A DNA stretch of 26,163 bases, taken from positions 1 to 26,163 of IMG/VR virus record IMGVR_UViG_3300044700_000163, one strand, 5' to 3'. The position numbers and the translations under genes are program-made. This DNA comes from a virus. Below, piece after piece: positions 1 to 5,235 of the stretch. Numbering within the stretch: position 1 is the stretch's first letter; each line of letters opens with the position of its first letter. Under the pieces are notes generated by a model that was not told the DNA's origin, did not search any database, and was given only the letters and a program-made list of their open reading frames with translations.

Positions 1-194
1 ACGTCGTGATTGGTGCCGTCGAACCCGTGTTCTTTGAGGACTGCCTTGGCTTCGGCTGAGAGGTATTTGCCCTCGCCTTCCTCAATGCAGAACCCCCATG
101 CCTCATGCGCTGCGGCGATTGATTCGGTCCATGCTTTGGCGTTGGTCTCGGCTGAGCTGAGCCCTGTTGTTGTCGTTGTCGTTGTCGTTGTCAT
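1..194 (-). CDS. small unknown protein with poly-Thr start (3' end cut by window edge)
   Basis: I do not recognise a named family. Reading leftward from ATG at 194, at least 64 residues are visible and the frame is still open at base 1. The protein starts with Met plus nine Thr, encoded by an alternating ACA/ACG tract, then an acidic helical stretch with the motif GKYLSAEAKAVLKEHG at about residues 42-57. That motif resembles GRYSHSDVEAILKGHG in the gene just upstream (256-519), so the two look like paralogues. An AAGGA Shine-Dalgarno lies about 9 nt before the ATG, which supports this start. It is the last visible member of a leftward row of small genes that by position may be early phage genes. 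Confidence 0.7.
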   Translation of the reverse strand, partial: MTTTTTTTTTGLSSAETNAKAWTESIAAAHEAWGFCIEEGEGKYLSAEAKAVLKEHGFDGTNHD

Positions 195-255
195 CGGTGT
201 TGATCCTTTTTTCTGCGAGTGTTGATGGAATGGGGGCCCGGTGTGGTGCCGGGGC

Positions 256-519
256 TCAGTACCCCAGCCAGGTCAGCAGGGCGGCCGCGTCGTAGGCGTT
301 GGTTCCGGCATTGGCTGAGCAGTGGTTGATCCAGGCCCAAAAGGTCTCGCCGTGGCCCTTGAGGATGGCCTCAACGTCGCTGTGGCTGTACCGGCCATCA
401 CGGCCGGCCCAGCTCAACATGGCGGCTTTGCTGTCGGTCAGTTCGGCCGCTGCTCGATCAATGGGCACGGCGTAGTCGGCAAGCAGGCGCTTGGCTGGTG
501 TTGTCGTTGTCGTCGGCAT
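256..519 (-). CDS. small unknown protein, poly-Thr start, paralogue of next gene
   Basis: An 87-residue protein of unknown function. I chose ATG at 519, which gives MPTTTTTPAKR, because it lies 4 nt after the stop of the upstream gene; a longer frame to 561 would overlap that gene and starts with a Pro-rich stretch. The Thr tract is short and repeat-encoded, as in the neighbour at 1-194. Residues 39-60 contain GRDGRYSHSDVEAILKGHG, alignable with GEGKYLSAEAKAVLKEHG of the neighbour. The C-terminus (WAWINHCSANAG to TWLGY) is rich in Trp and Ala. No membrane segment or catalytic motif is visible. The tight spacing suggests co-transcription with the genes at 524-691 and 703-888. Confidence 0.65.
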   Translation of the reverse strand: MPTTTTTPAKRLLADYAVPIDRAAAELTDSKAAMLSWAGRDGRYSHSDVEAILKGHGETFWAWINHCSANAGTNAYDAAALLTWLGY

Positions 520-523
520 GGCT

Positions 524-691
524 TCAGGTCTGCGGGGTGGGTGGGATGGGTTCAGGTCCAATCATTTCAAGCGCCCAAAGGCGGCCCCAAGCGCCTGCGG
601 TCCAGTGCCATTGGCATTTGCCAAGGCCGGACTTGAGGCCAGGGACGGAGGGAAGGGCGCAAATTGAGCAAGGTTGAGTTTTTGCGGTCAT
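524..691 (-). CDS. small zinc-finger-like protein
   Basis: A 55-residue protein starting at ATG 691 (MTAKTQPCSIC). Four potential zinc ligands are arranged as C8-x2-C11-x14-C26-x2-H29, followed by WTAGAWG. Small phage proteins with such a Cys/His cluster are common, but the function is usually unknown; nucleic-acid binding or protein docking is only inference. The C-terminal tail is Pro-rich (GPEPIPPTPQT). A frame opening at a TTG (706) would add five residues, but the ATG fits better: it starts 11 nt after the stop of the upstream gene and leaves 4 nt before the next ATG at 519. Confidence 0.65.
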   Translation of the reverse strand: MTAKTQPCSICALPSVPGLKSGLGKCQWHWTAGAWGRLWALEMIGPEPIPPTPQT

Positions 692-702
692 GGGTTCAGG
701 TC

Positions 703-888
703 TCAAGCCGTCAAGGCCAGGCGTACCCGGTACCGGGTCACACCTAGGTGCTCAGCGATGCGGCGCTGGCTCCAGCCAGAGCGGCTAAGGCGCTTGGTGC
801 GGGCCTCGGTGGACTCGGTGCACCAGAGGAGCACCAGGAGTGGCAGCAGGAGAGCTGCGAGGCACAAGGCCAGAACGGACGTAGTCAT
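703..888 (-). CDS. membrane-anchored helix-turn-helix protein
   Basis: A 61-residue protein. Residues 3-23 (SVLALCLAALLLPLLVLLWC) form one strongly hydrophobic segment. The rest is basic and reads as a helix-turn-helix of the resolvase/Xre-like type: residues 33-58 contain KRLSRSGWSQRRIAEHLGV followed by TRYRVRLAL, with the expected G-x-S, IA-x-x-LGV and R-x-x-V spacing. A DNA-binding domain tethered to the membrane is the simplest reading; anchoring phage DNA to the membrane or sensing there is inference. It is the first gene of the leftward small-gene row, and its ATG lies about 130 bp from the Fur-like palindrome at 1018-1036. No good Shine-Dalgarno precedes the ATG. Confidence 0.6.
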   Translation of the reverse strand: MTTSVLALCLAALLLPLLVLLWCTESTEARTKRLSRSGWSQRRIAEHLGVTRYRVRLALTA

Positions 889-1017
889 TGGATTTACTGC
901 GGTTGGATGTATTGCAACTCTTGGACCTTCGGCCCGGTTGCTTCCGAACTATAGCGAACCGATGGCCGAGTTGGGTGCGGTGAAGTTTGCGAGGCCGGAT
1001 GATTGGTCAGCCAGGTC

Positions 1018-1036
1018 GAGAATGAGAATCATTCTC
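1018..1036. promoter_or_regulatory. Fur-box-like palindrome
   Basis: The 19 bases GAGAATGAGAATCATTCTC match the classical bacterial Fur box GATAATGATAATCATTATC at 16 of 19 positions. The inner element TGAGAAT-C-ATTCTCA (1023-1037) is a perfect 7-1-7 inverted repeat, and its two deviations from TGATAAT-N-ATTATCA are symmetric. It lies about 130 bp before the ATG at 888 and about 600 bp before the terminase genes. A weak -10-like TATAGT is present leftward at 953-948, but the box does not overlap it, so control of either operon is unproven. Confidence 0.45.
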
Positions 1037-1350
1037 ACCGGACCCCCTGGTTAACCCTGGCCAGACCCCCTGTCCAGCATGCGTCACTGTCTGACTGACA
1101 GGTACGCAATGGCCCAGACCCCTTGGTATCACTAGGGGCAGGCTGCCCTTGGACACCCCCGGGTGCCGCTTTGGACAAGCGGGAGCGACCCCGGAGGGGG
1201 GGTGAGCCCCGCTGACGCCTATAGCGTAAGCCCCTCACATTTTTGGGTCAAAAAGTCACCCCTGTCCCCCTGAATCTCACCCCCTTCCCCTGTGCCCCAC
1301 CCCCGGTGAAACGACGTCCGCCATAATTTAATAGAGGTGAATATAGGTGC

Positions 1351-1375
1351 CTATGGTTCTCTATGGTTCACTATG
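1351..1375. repeat. CTATGGTT short direct repeats
   Basis: CTATGGTTCT at 1351 and CTATGGTTCA at 1361 are followed by a truncated CTATG at 1371, in perfect 10-bp phase. A further CTATGGTT occurs at 1494-1501, fused to the GGTTAACC palindrome. A 10-bp period places the copies on one helix face, as in iteron-like or operator arrays. Function is unknown. Confidence 0.5.
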
Positions 1376-1410
1376 TATTTTCATCATCAATAACAATGAA
1401 AGAAGATCCT

Positions 1411-1505
1411 GGTTAACCATATTACTCCTAGGTTAACCATGTGCTTGGTATTACCTTACCTCCTAACCGCTCCCCTTCGGGGAGCTATATATACTATGGT
1501 TAACC
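1411..1505. repeat. GGTTAACC palindrome cluster
   Basis: The perfect 8-bp palindrome GGTTAACC lies at 1411-1418, 1431-1438 and 1498-1505, each followed by AT (GGTTAACCAT). A fourth copy lies at 1049-1056. The copy at 1496-1507 is a perfect 12-bp palindrome, ATGGTTAACCAT. Such density of an 8-mer within about 460 bp is not expected by chance and suggests a protein-binding site such as an operator, origin or packaging site. Confidence 0.6.
1469..1485 (+). other. UUCG-type hairpin
   Basis: GCTCCCCTTCGGGGAGC is a perfect inverted repeat that can fold as a GC-rich stem closed by a C(UUCG)G tetraloop, a very stable RNA motif. It is followed by TATATATACTATGG and not by a T-run, so it is not a typical intrinsic terminator. 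It lies between two GGTTAACC copies and upstream of the promoter-like core at 1523-1545. An RNA processing or structural site is possible. Confidence 0.45.
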
Positions 1506-1522
1506 ATGGTTTAGATATATTA

Positions 1523-1545
1523 TATATATAGTAACTATAGGGGGG
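1523..1545 (+). promoter_or_regulatory. candidate phage RNA polymerase promoter (T7-like core)
   Basis: The core TAACTATAGGG (1532-1542) matches 10 of 11 bases of the T7 promoter segment TCACTATAGGG, and the following bases continue a run of eight G (1540-1547), which suits initiation at G1540. The upstream recognition half (-17 to -8) is AT-rich and unlike T7, as would be expected for a diverged single-subunit polymerase. It points toward the small terminase gene and lies about 92 bp before its ATG. No good sigma-70 -35/-10 pair is visible nearby. The polymerase gene is outside this window. Confidence 0.4.
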
Positions 1546-1631
1546 GGATTTTTTCCCTTCTTCACTCACGCACACATATGTACTACTGGTCCTAGGCCCT
1601 ACCATTTGCTCACTAGCTCGCCTGTGTCCCC

Positions 1632-1880
1632 ATGGGTCGCCCTAACGAATCAGAGGCCTCAAGGGTCCTGTCGAACCTCCACACCGACCTGGCGCTCCAT
1701 TTGCGGTCCAGGCTCGAGGATGGTTCCATCAGCACCGCTGAGCTCAACATCTTGCGCCAGTTCCTGAAGGACAACGGCATCTCAGCCCAACCGGTGGCCG
1801 GCACCAGTTTCGGGGACCTGGTGGCGTCGTTGCCAGACATGGATAAGATCGTGCAGATGCCCCGGCGCAAGGTCGCCTAG
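1632..1880 (+). CDS. terS: terminase small subunit (DNA maturase A-like)
   Basis: An 82-residue protein identified mainly by position: it is the first gene of the rightward operon holding the large terminase, like gene 18 in T7. The sequence is mostly helical (residues 7-50, with LHLRSRLEDGSISTAELNIL) and contains RQFLKDNGISAQPV, a pattern I associate with small terminases of marine T7-like phages. The small subunit binds the packaging site on concatemeric DNA and recruits TerL. The C-terminus is short and basic (PRRKVA). ATG at 1632 is the only plausible start; no clear Shine-Dalgarno precedes it. The next gene follows 8 nt later. Confidence 0.7.
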   Translation: MGRPNESEASRVLSNLHTDLALHLRSRLEDGSISTAELNILRQFLKDNGISAQPVAGTSFGDLVASLPDMDKIVQMPRRKVA

Positions 1881-1888
1881 AACCCGCC

Positions 1889-2302
1889 ATGCCTGATCCT
1901 GCTGACATCCCATCTGGGTTTTTCATCTCGACACCCACCAACAACGCGATCGCTGCTGCCCCTGCCATCGGCATTGGCCCCGCTGGGTTCGGCACCGTGA
2001 CTCAGCTCACCAGCAAGTCCCAGGGGGTCACCGTCAACGCCAAGGCCGGCGTCGTCACCATGCACAACGCTGCTCTGGCAGCCAGCACGGCCATCCAGTT
2101 CACGATGACCAACAGCGCCATTACCGGCACCGACGTCGTCGTCACGAACCAAGGCACAGGTGGCACCGCTGGTTCGTACCAGGCCCACTGCGTCGACACC
2201 GGTGCAGGCTCTGCGATCTTCCGGATCGTCAACACCAGCGCAGGGTCCCTGTCTGAAGCTGTGACCCTGAACTTTGTGGTCATCGACACCTACGCCGGCT
2301 GA
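1889..2302 (+). CDS. virion structural-type protein, paralogous to tail fibre C-terminal domain
   Basis: A 137-residue protein, Ala/Thr/Val-rich with no Lys/Arg-rich region and an alternating pattern typical of a beta-sandwich. From residue 37 (VTQLTSKSQGVTVNAKAG) to the end it aligns with the last 110 residues of the tail fibre at 8407-11244 (VTQLTSRTTGVTINAPCG), including matched TNSA, DVV, TEA/SEA and NF-x-VI motifs. I have seen this fold type called a structural protein in phages, but the exact role is unknown; a decoration or fibre-tip protein is inference. Its stop overlaps the TerL start by one base (TGATG), implying translational coupling. Confidence 0.75.
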   Translation: MPDPADIPSGFFISTPTNNAIAAAPAIGIGPAGFGTVTQLTSKSQGVTVNAKAGVVTMHNAALAASTAIQFTMTNSAITGTDVVVTNQGTGGTAGSYQAHCVDTGAGSAIFRIVNTSAGSLSEAVTLNFVVIDTYAG

Positions 2303-4038
2303 TGTCGAACGACAGGGGTGCTGGTTGGGTTGGCCTGCCAGAGCCCCTGTCGTCGGACTTCCGGTTTTTCTTGGTTCTGGTCTGGCGTCACTTGACCTTG
2401 CCGGACCCAACACCGATCCAGCTCGACATCGCTGCCTACATGCAGCACGGGTCGAAGCGCAGGATCATCGAAGCGTTCCGAGGCGTCGGTAAGTCCTGGA
2501 TGGCCGCGGCCTATGTGCTGTGGCTGCTGCGCCTGGACCCACAGCGCAAGATCATGGTGGTGTCGGCCTCCAAGACCCGGGCCGATGACTTCACCATGTT
2601 CTGCATGCGGCTGATCCGAGAGATGCCGATGCTTCAGTGCCTGGAGCCGGACCGAGACGAGCAGCGGAGCGCCGTGAACCGGTTCGACGTCAGGCCCGCC
2701 ATTCCCGATCAAAGCCCATCCGTCAAAGCGGTTGGCATCTTTGGCCAGTTGACCGGGTCCAGGGCCGACTTGATCCTGTCCGATGACGTTGAGACACCGA
2801 CGACGTCGTGGTCCGTTGGCATCCGGGAGAAGCTCCTGGCCGCTGTCGGTGAGTTCAACGCCATCCTGAAGCCCGGTGGCGAAATCATGTTCCTGGGCAC
2901 TCCCCAGACCGAGGAGTCCATCTACAACAAGCTGGCCCAACGCGCATACGAGGTGCGCATCTGGCCAGCCCGGTACCCCGAGAAACCCGTCAAATACGGC
3001 GATTACTTGGCCCCTGTGATCGCGGAAGGGTGCCCAGAGCTCACTAACCAGCCGACAGACCCTGGTCGCTTCAGCGAAATGGACCTGTTGCAACGCGAGA
3101 CGTCGTACGGCCGGTCGGCTTTTGCGCTCCAGTTCCAGCTGGACACCAGTCTCAGCGACGCTCAGCGGTTTCCGTTGAAGCTGGCGGACCTGATGGTGCT
3201 CGAGGTCTCGGATCATGCCCCGGAAAAGGTGGTGTGGAGCTCCGGGGCTGAGTACCGCATCAGCGACCTGCCAGCCGTCGGTTTCAGCGGCGATTTTTAT
3301 TACCGGCCGGCTTACATCCACGGCACCTGGCTGCCGTTTGATGGCTGCGTCATGTTTATTGACCCCTCTGGCCGGGGTCTGGACGAGACGGCGTACGCGG
3401 TCGTGGCTCACCTCAACGGCAATTTGTTCCTGCTGGAGTCCGGTGCGTTCCGAGACGGCTACTCAGAACTCGTTCTGCAGGGCCTAGCAGCGGCTGCAAA
3501 GCGCCAGAAGGTCAACTTGATCCTCCTGGAGGACCAGTTCGGTCAAGGCATGCTGGAGAGCCTCCTGAAGCCGTACCTGCAGGTGCAGCATCCGTGCACC
3601 ATCGAGACGGTCAGGTCCAACGTGCAAAAAGAACGCCGCATCATCGCGGCCCTGGAGCCCGTCCTGAACCAACACCGGCTCATCGTCAGTCGTTCTGTCA
3701 TCGAAGGCGACGCCAAGACCCGAGACGACGAAGCCGTCGAAAAGCGCCTGGCGTACCAGTTGTTTCATCAGTTGACCCACCTGACCGTCGATCGCGGTTG
3801 CTTGGCTCACGACGACCGCCTGGACGCTCTTGCGGGTGCGGTTCAATACTGGAACGAATCGCTGGCCATTGATGAAGACCGAGCAATCAAGGAGCGGCAG
3901 TCAGAACTCTGGGACTTGGAGCTTCAGGCGTATATGGGGGATCTTGAAGGGGCGCTGGACCGAAGCCTTTTGGGCGGCAGTATTACGGATCTTGCATCGG
4001 CCCCAGTTGCCGGTGGCTGGATCAGGACCCGTCAGTAA
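2302..4038 (+). CDS. terL: terminase large subunit (DNA packaging ATPase/nuclease)
   Basis: A 578-residue motor that packages concatemeric DNA into proheads and cuts it. Visible motifs are a Walker A-type P-loop EAFRGVGKS (residues 58-65), a Walker B DLILSDDVE (156-164) and the coupling motif FLGTPQ (about 197-202). A C-terminal RNase H-fold nuclease has acidic residues in FIDPSGRGLDE (D354), LLEDQFGQGM (E410/D411) and HDDRLDAL (504-508). The length is close to T7 gp19 (586 residues) and the motifs are of the T7 type, consistent with packaging from terminal repeats. The start overlaps the stop of the upstream gene by one base. In T7 this gene is co-oriented with the capsid and tail genes; here it is on the opposite strand. 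Confidence 0.95.
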   Translation: MSNDRGAGWVGLPEPLSSDFRFFLVLVWRHLTLPDPTPIQLDIAAYMQHGSKRRIIEAFRGVGKSWMAAAYVLWLLRLDPQRKIMVVSASKTRADDFTMFCMRLIREMPMLQCLEPDRDEQRSAVNRFDVRPAIPDQSPSVKAVGIFGQLTGSRADLILSDDVETPTTSWSVGIREKLLAAVGEFNAILKPGGEIMFLGTPQTEESIYNKLAQRAYEVRIWPARYPEKPVKYGDYLAPVIAEGCPELTNQPTDPGRFSEMDLLQRETSYGRSAFALQFQLDTSLSDAQRFPLKLADLMVLEVSDHAPEKVVWSSGAEYRISDLPAVGFSGDFYYRPAYIHGTWLPFDGCVMFIDPSGRGLDETAYAVVAHLNGNLFLLESGAFRDGYSELVLQGLAAAAKRQKVNLILLEDQFGQGMLESLLKPYLQVQHPCTIETVRSNVQKERRIIAALEPVLNQHRLIVSRSVIEGDAKTRDDEAVEKRLAYQLFHQLTHLTVDRGCLAHDDRLDALAGAVQYWNESLAIDEDRAIKERQSELWDLELQAYMGDLEGALDRSLLGGSITDLASAPVAGGWIRTRQ

Positions 4039-4060
4039 GCGATCTGGCACCAGGGCCTGG

Positions 4061-4282
4061 GTGATCCGGGTCCCTGGTGAGCACATCGGGTACGGGGGCA
4101 CCAGGGAGACCTGCTCCTTCCAGACCATCGTCGTTGCAGAGAACGAAGAGGTGGCTTGGAGCATTGCCATGCACTGCGATGTCTGGGAACGTATCCCTTG
4201 GATACTGGACGATGTCCAGATCTTTCCTCAGGCCCCTCTCACCAGCGCAAATGTCGGCCATTCGTCTCGCAGACGCAGCTAA
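4061..4282 (+). CDS. small unknown protein between terL and endolysin
   Basis: A 73-residue frame starting at GTG 4061, with an AGGG about 6 nt upstream. The sequence has normal protein character: VIRVPGEHIGYGGTRETC is followed by an acidic amphipathic stretch (VVAENEEVAWSIAMHCDVWERIP) and ILDDVQIFP. It fills the only gap between the terL stop and the endolysin start, and its 3' end overlaps the endolysin ATG (4251) by 32 nt in another frame. I do not recognise a family and see no membrane segment. A later ATG inside the frame is possible. Its reality rests on composition and context. Confidence 0.5.
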   Translation: MIRVPGEHIGYGGTRETCSFQTIVVAENEEVAWSIAMHCDVWERIPWILDDVQIFPQAPLTSANVGHSSRRRS

Positions 4283-4820
4283 ACACGACGCCGGCCTGCC
4301 GCATCAGCTGGCGGCCTGGAACGAGCTCCAGGAAACCTTGACCGCTAAGCAGCTCGAAGACTTTGCAGAGGCGTACAGGGCGGCCCCGAAGCCCAAGGCG
4401 GGCCTATTCCAGCCCGGATCCCCGTTCAGCTACAGCCTGACCCCCAACGTGACGTACGGGGAGCTCACCCAACAGTCAGAGGCCCGCAGGTTCGTGGCTC
4501 AACATCAGTGCGACACGGCTCTGGTGTTGGCTCAGTTCGTCCAGAAGGCCCGGGATCACTTCGGTGGGCCTGCAATCATCACTTCTGGCCACAGGCCCCC
4601 CAGGATCAACGCCCAGGTCGGTGGGGCCAGCCAGTCAGAGCACCTTTACGACGCACCGAACACTGGTGCCGTCGACTTCTACGTTGATGGGACCTCCGTT
4701 TACACCTTGCAGGCCTGGGCCGACAAGGAGTGGCCGTATTCCTTGGGTCTCGGGGCTCCCCGGGGCTTCATCCACGTCGGGATGCGCCCCGGCAAACCCC
4801 GGCTAAGGTGGAATTACTGA
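4251..4820 (+). CDS. M15-family peptidase, probable endolysin
   Basis: A 189-residue protein from ATG 4251. After a helical N-terminus (residues 1-50) comes a zinc peptidase domain of the M15 type: ITSGHRPPRIN (110-120), SEHLYDAPNTGAVDF with H131 and D142, and GFIHVGMR with H175. These supply the usual His/Asp/His zinc ligands of D,D- or L,D-peptidases that cut peptidoglycan cross-links. There is no signal peptide, so a holin would be needed for release; holin-like genes lie just across the convergence point at 5040. A frame open from 4077 would add 58 unlikely residues over the previous gene. M15 endolysins replace the T7 amidase in many phages. Confidence 0.88.
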   Translation: MSAIRLADAAKHDAGLPHQLAAWNELQETLTAKQLEDFAEAYRAAPKPKAGLFQPGSPFSYSLTPNVTYGELTQQSEARRFVAQHQCDTALVLAQFVQKARDHFGGPAIITSGHRPPRINAQVGGASQSEHLYDAPNTGAVDFYVDGTSVYTLQAWADKEWPYSLGLGAPRGFIHVGMRPGKPRLRWNY

Positions 4821-4830
4821 CACCAAACCC

Positions 4831-4884
4831 ATGAAAAAAGGCGGCAAGGGCACTAAAGGCGGCGGCGGCAAGAAGGGCTACTGA
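4831..4884 (+). CDS. 17-aa Gly/Lys micro-ORF
   Basis: ATG at 4831 opens a 17-codon frame, MKKGGKGTKGGGGKKGY, whose stop overlaps the next ATG (TGATG at 4882-4886). The peptide is highly basic and Gly-rich. The exact start-stop overlap with a more convincing gene and the lack of any other use for this gap argue that it is translated, perhaps to couple translation of the 51-aa gene. The function could be nucleic-acid binding or none. Confidence 0.4.
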   Translation: MKKGGKGTKGGGGKKGY

Positions 4885-5039
4885 TGGCCGACCCCAAGGC
4901 CGGGCTTTACATCAACATCAAGCGGAAACGCGACCGGATCAAAGCCGGATCCGGTGAAAGCATGCGCAAGCCAGGGGCTAAAGGAGCCCCGACTGCTGCT
5001 GCGTTCAAAGCGGCCGCCAAGACCGCCAAGAAGAAGTAG
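4884..5039 (+). CDS. small basic protein of the phage 'KRKRIAAGSGE-MRKPG' type
   Basis: A 51-residue, strongly basic protein. It contains GLYINIKRKRDRIKAGSGES (residues 7-26), then MRKPGAKGAPTAAAFKAAAKTAKKK. Proteins with this NI-x-x-KR-x-RI-x-AGSGE / MRKPG pattern recur in marine phages near lysis or packaging genes and resemble the small DUF6321-type proteins. The family name is from memory and the function is unknown; DNA binding or a virion-associated role is plausible from the charge. The start overlaps the preceding micro-ORF. The stop lies in the palindrome shared with the convergent gene at 5047. Confidence 0.7.
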   Translation: MADPKAGLYINIKRKRDRIKAGSGESMRKPGAKGAPTAAAFKAAAKTAKKK

Positions 5040-5046
5040 CCCAGGG

Positions 5047-5235
5047 CTACCGCTTGACCAGTGGGGTGATGACACCGGCCAGGATCTCGATGGCCCGGTA
5101 CAGCTTGACCGCCATCCGGCTGTATTTGCCCAAGGCCTCGTTGTCCTTCGGGGTGGGTGTCAGGTTCACAATGGCCACCGCAGCGCCGTGGACGGCCACT
5201 ACAACAGCTACGTACTCAACGATCCTGGGGGTCAT
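5047..5235 (-). CDS. small membrane protein, holin candidate
   Basis: A 62-residue protein. Residues 5-25 (IVEYVAVVVAVHGAAVAIVNL) form one membrane segment. It is followed by a polar loop (TPTPKDNEALGKYSRM) and a second moderately hydrophobic stretch (AIEILAGVITPLV) ending in KR. The pattern NLTPTPKD ... YRAIEILAGVITPL is one I associate with small phage proteins placed beside endolysins and often labelled holin. It lies on the strand opposite the M15 endolysin, ends 8 bp from the convergent gene, and overlaps the upstream gene by 20 nt. Holin function is inference from size, topology and position. Confidence 0.6.
   Translation of the reverse strand: MTPRIVEYVAVVVAVHGAAVAIVNLTPTPKDNEALGKYSRMAVKLYRAIEILAGVITPLVKR

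Larger units (their letters stand above)
889..1631. other. gene-free divergent intergenic region, likely regulatory or genome-end region
   Basis: About 740 bp separate the leftward small genes from the rightward terminase genes, and no frame here has credible protein character. The left half is GC-rich with imperfect repeats of GACCCCCTGG near 1041, 1064 and 1116, and a C-rich tract at 1258-1310. The right half (about 1320-1570) is strikingly AT-rich for this phage. The region holds a Fur-like palindrome, four GGTTAACC palindromes, CTATGGTT direct repeats, a UUCG hairpin and a T7-type promoter core. In T7-like phages the terminase genes lie next to the terminal repeat, so this could be the joined genome ends, a packaging site, an origin, or a mixture. 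That is inference. Confidence 0.7.

Noticed and set aside
10-225. 71-aa plus-strand frame ending in a Val run
   Set aside because: The Val tract is the complement of the Thr tract of the minus-strand gene, which has a good Shine-Dalgarno and a paralogue next door.
947-956. AACTATAGCG as a second phage promoter
   Set aside because: It shares the AACTATAG core with 1533-1540, but CTATAG is palindromic, the GG start is lost, and upstream bases do not match the 1523 site. Too weak to list as a feature.
1035-1238. 67-aa minus-strand frame in the spacer
   Set aside because: It is Arg/Gly-rich with no helix or domain pattern and arises from GC-rich repeats. It is not spaced like the neighbouring small genes.
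1487-1525. TATACT and TATATT as sigma-70 -10 boxes
   Set aside because: No TTGACA-like -35 sits at 16-18 bp spacing, and the region is simply TA-rich.
2290-3411. 373-aa open frame on the minus strand
   Set aside because: It lies wholly antisense to the large terminase, whose catalytic motifs are complete. The sequence is His/Gln/Arg-rich without family character, typical of a GC-rich shadow frame.
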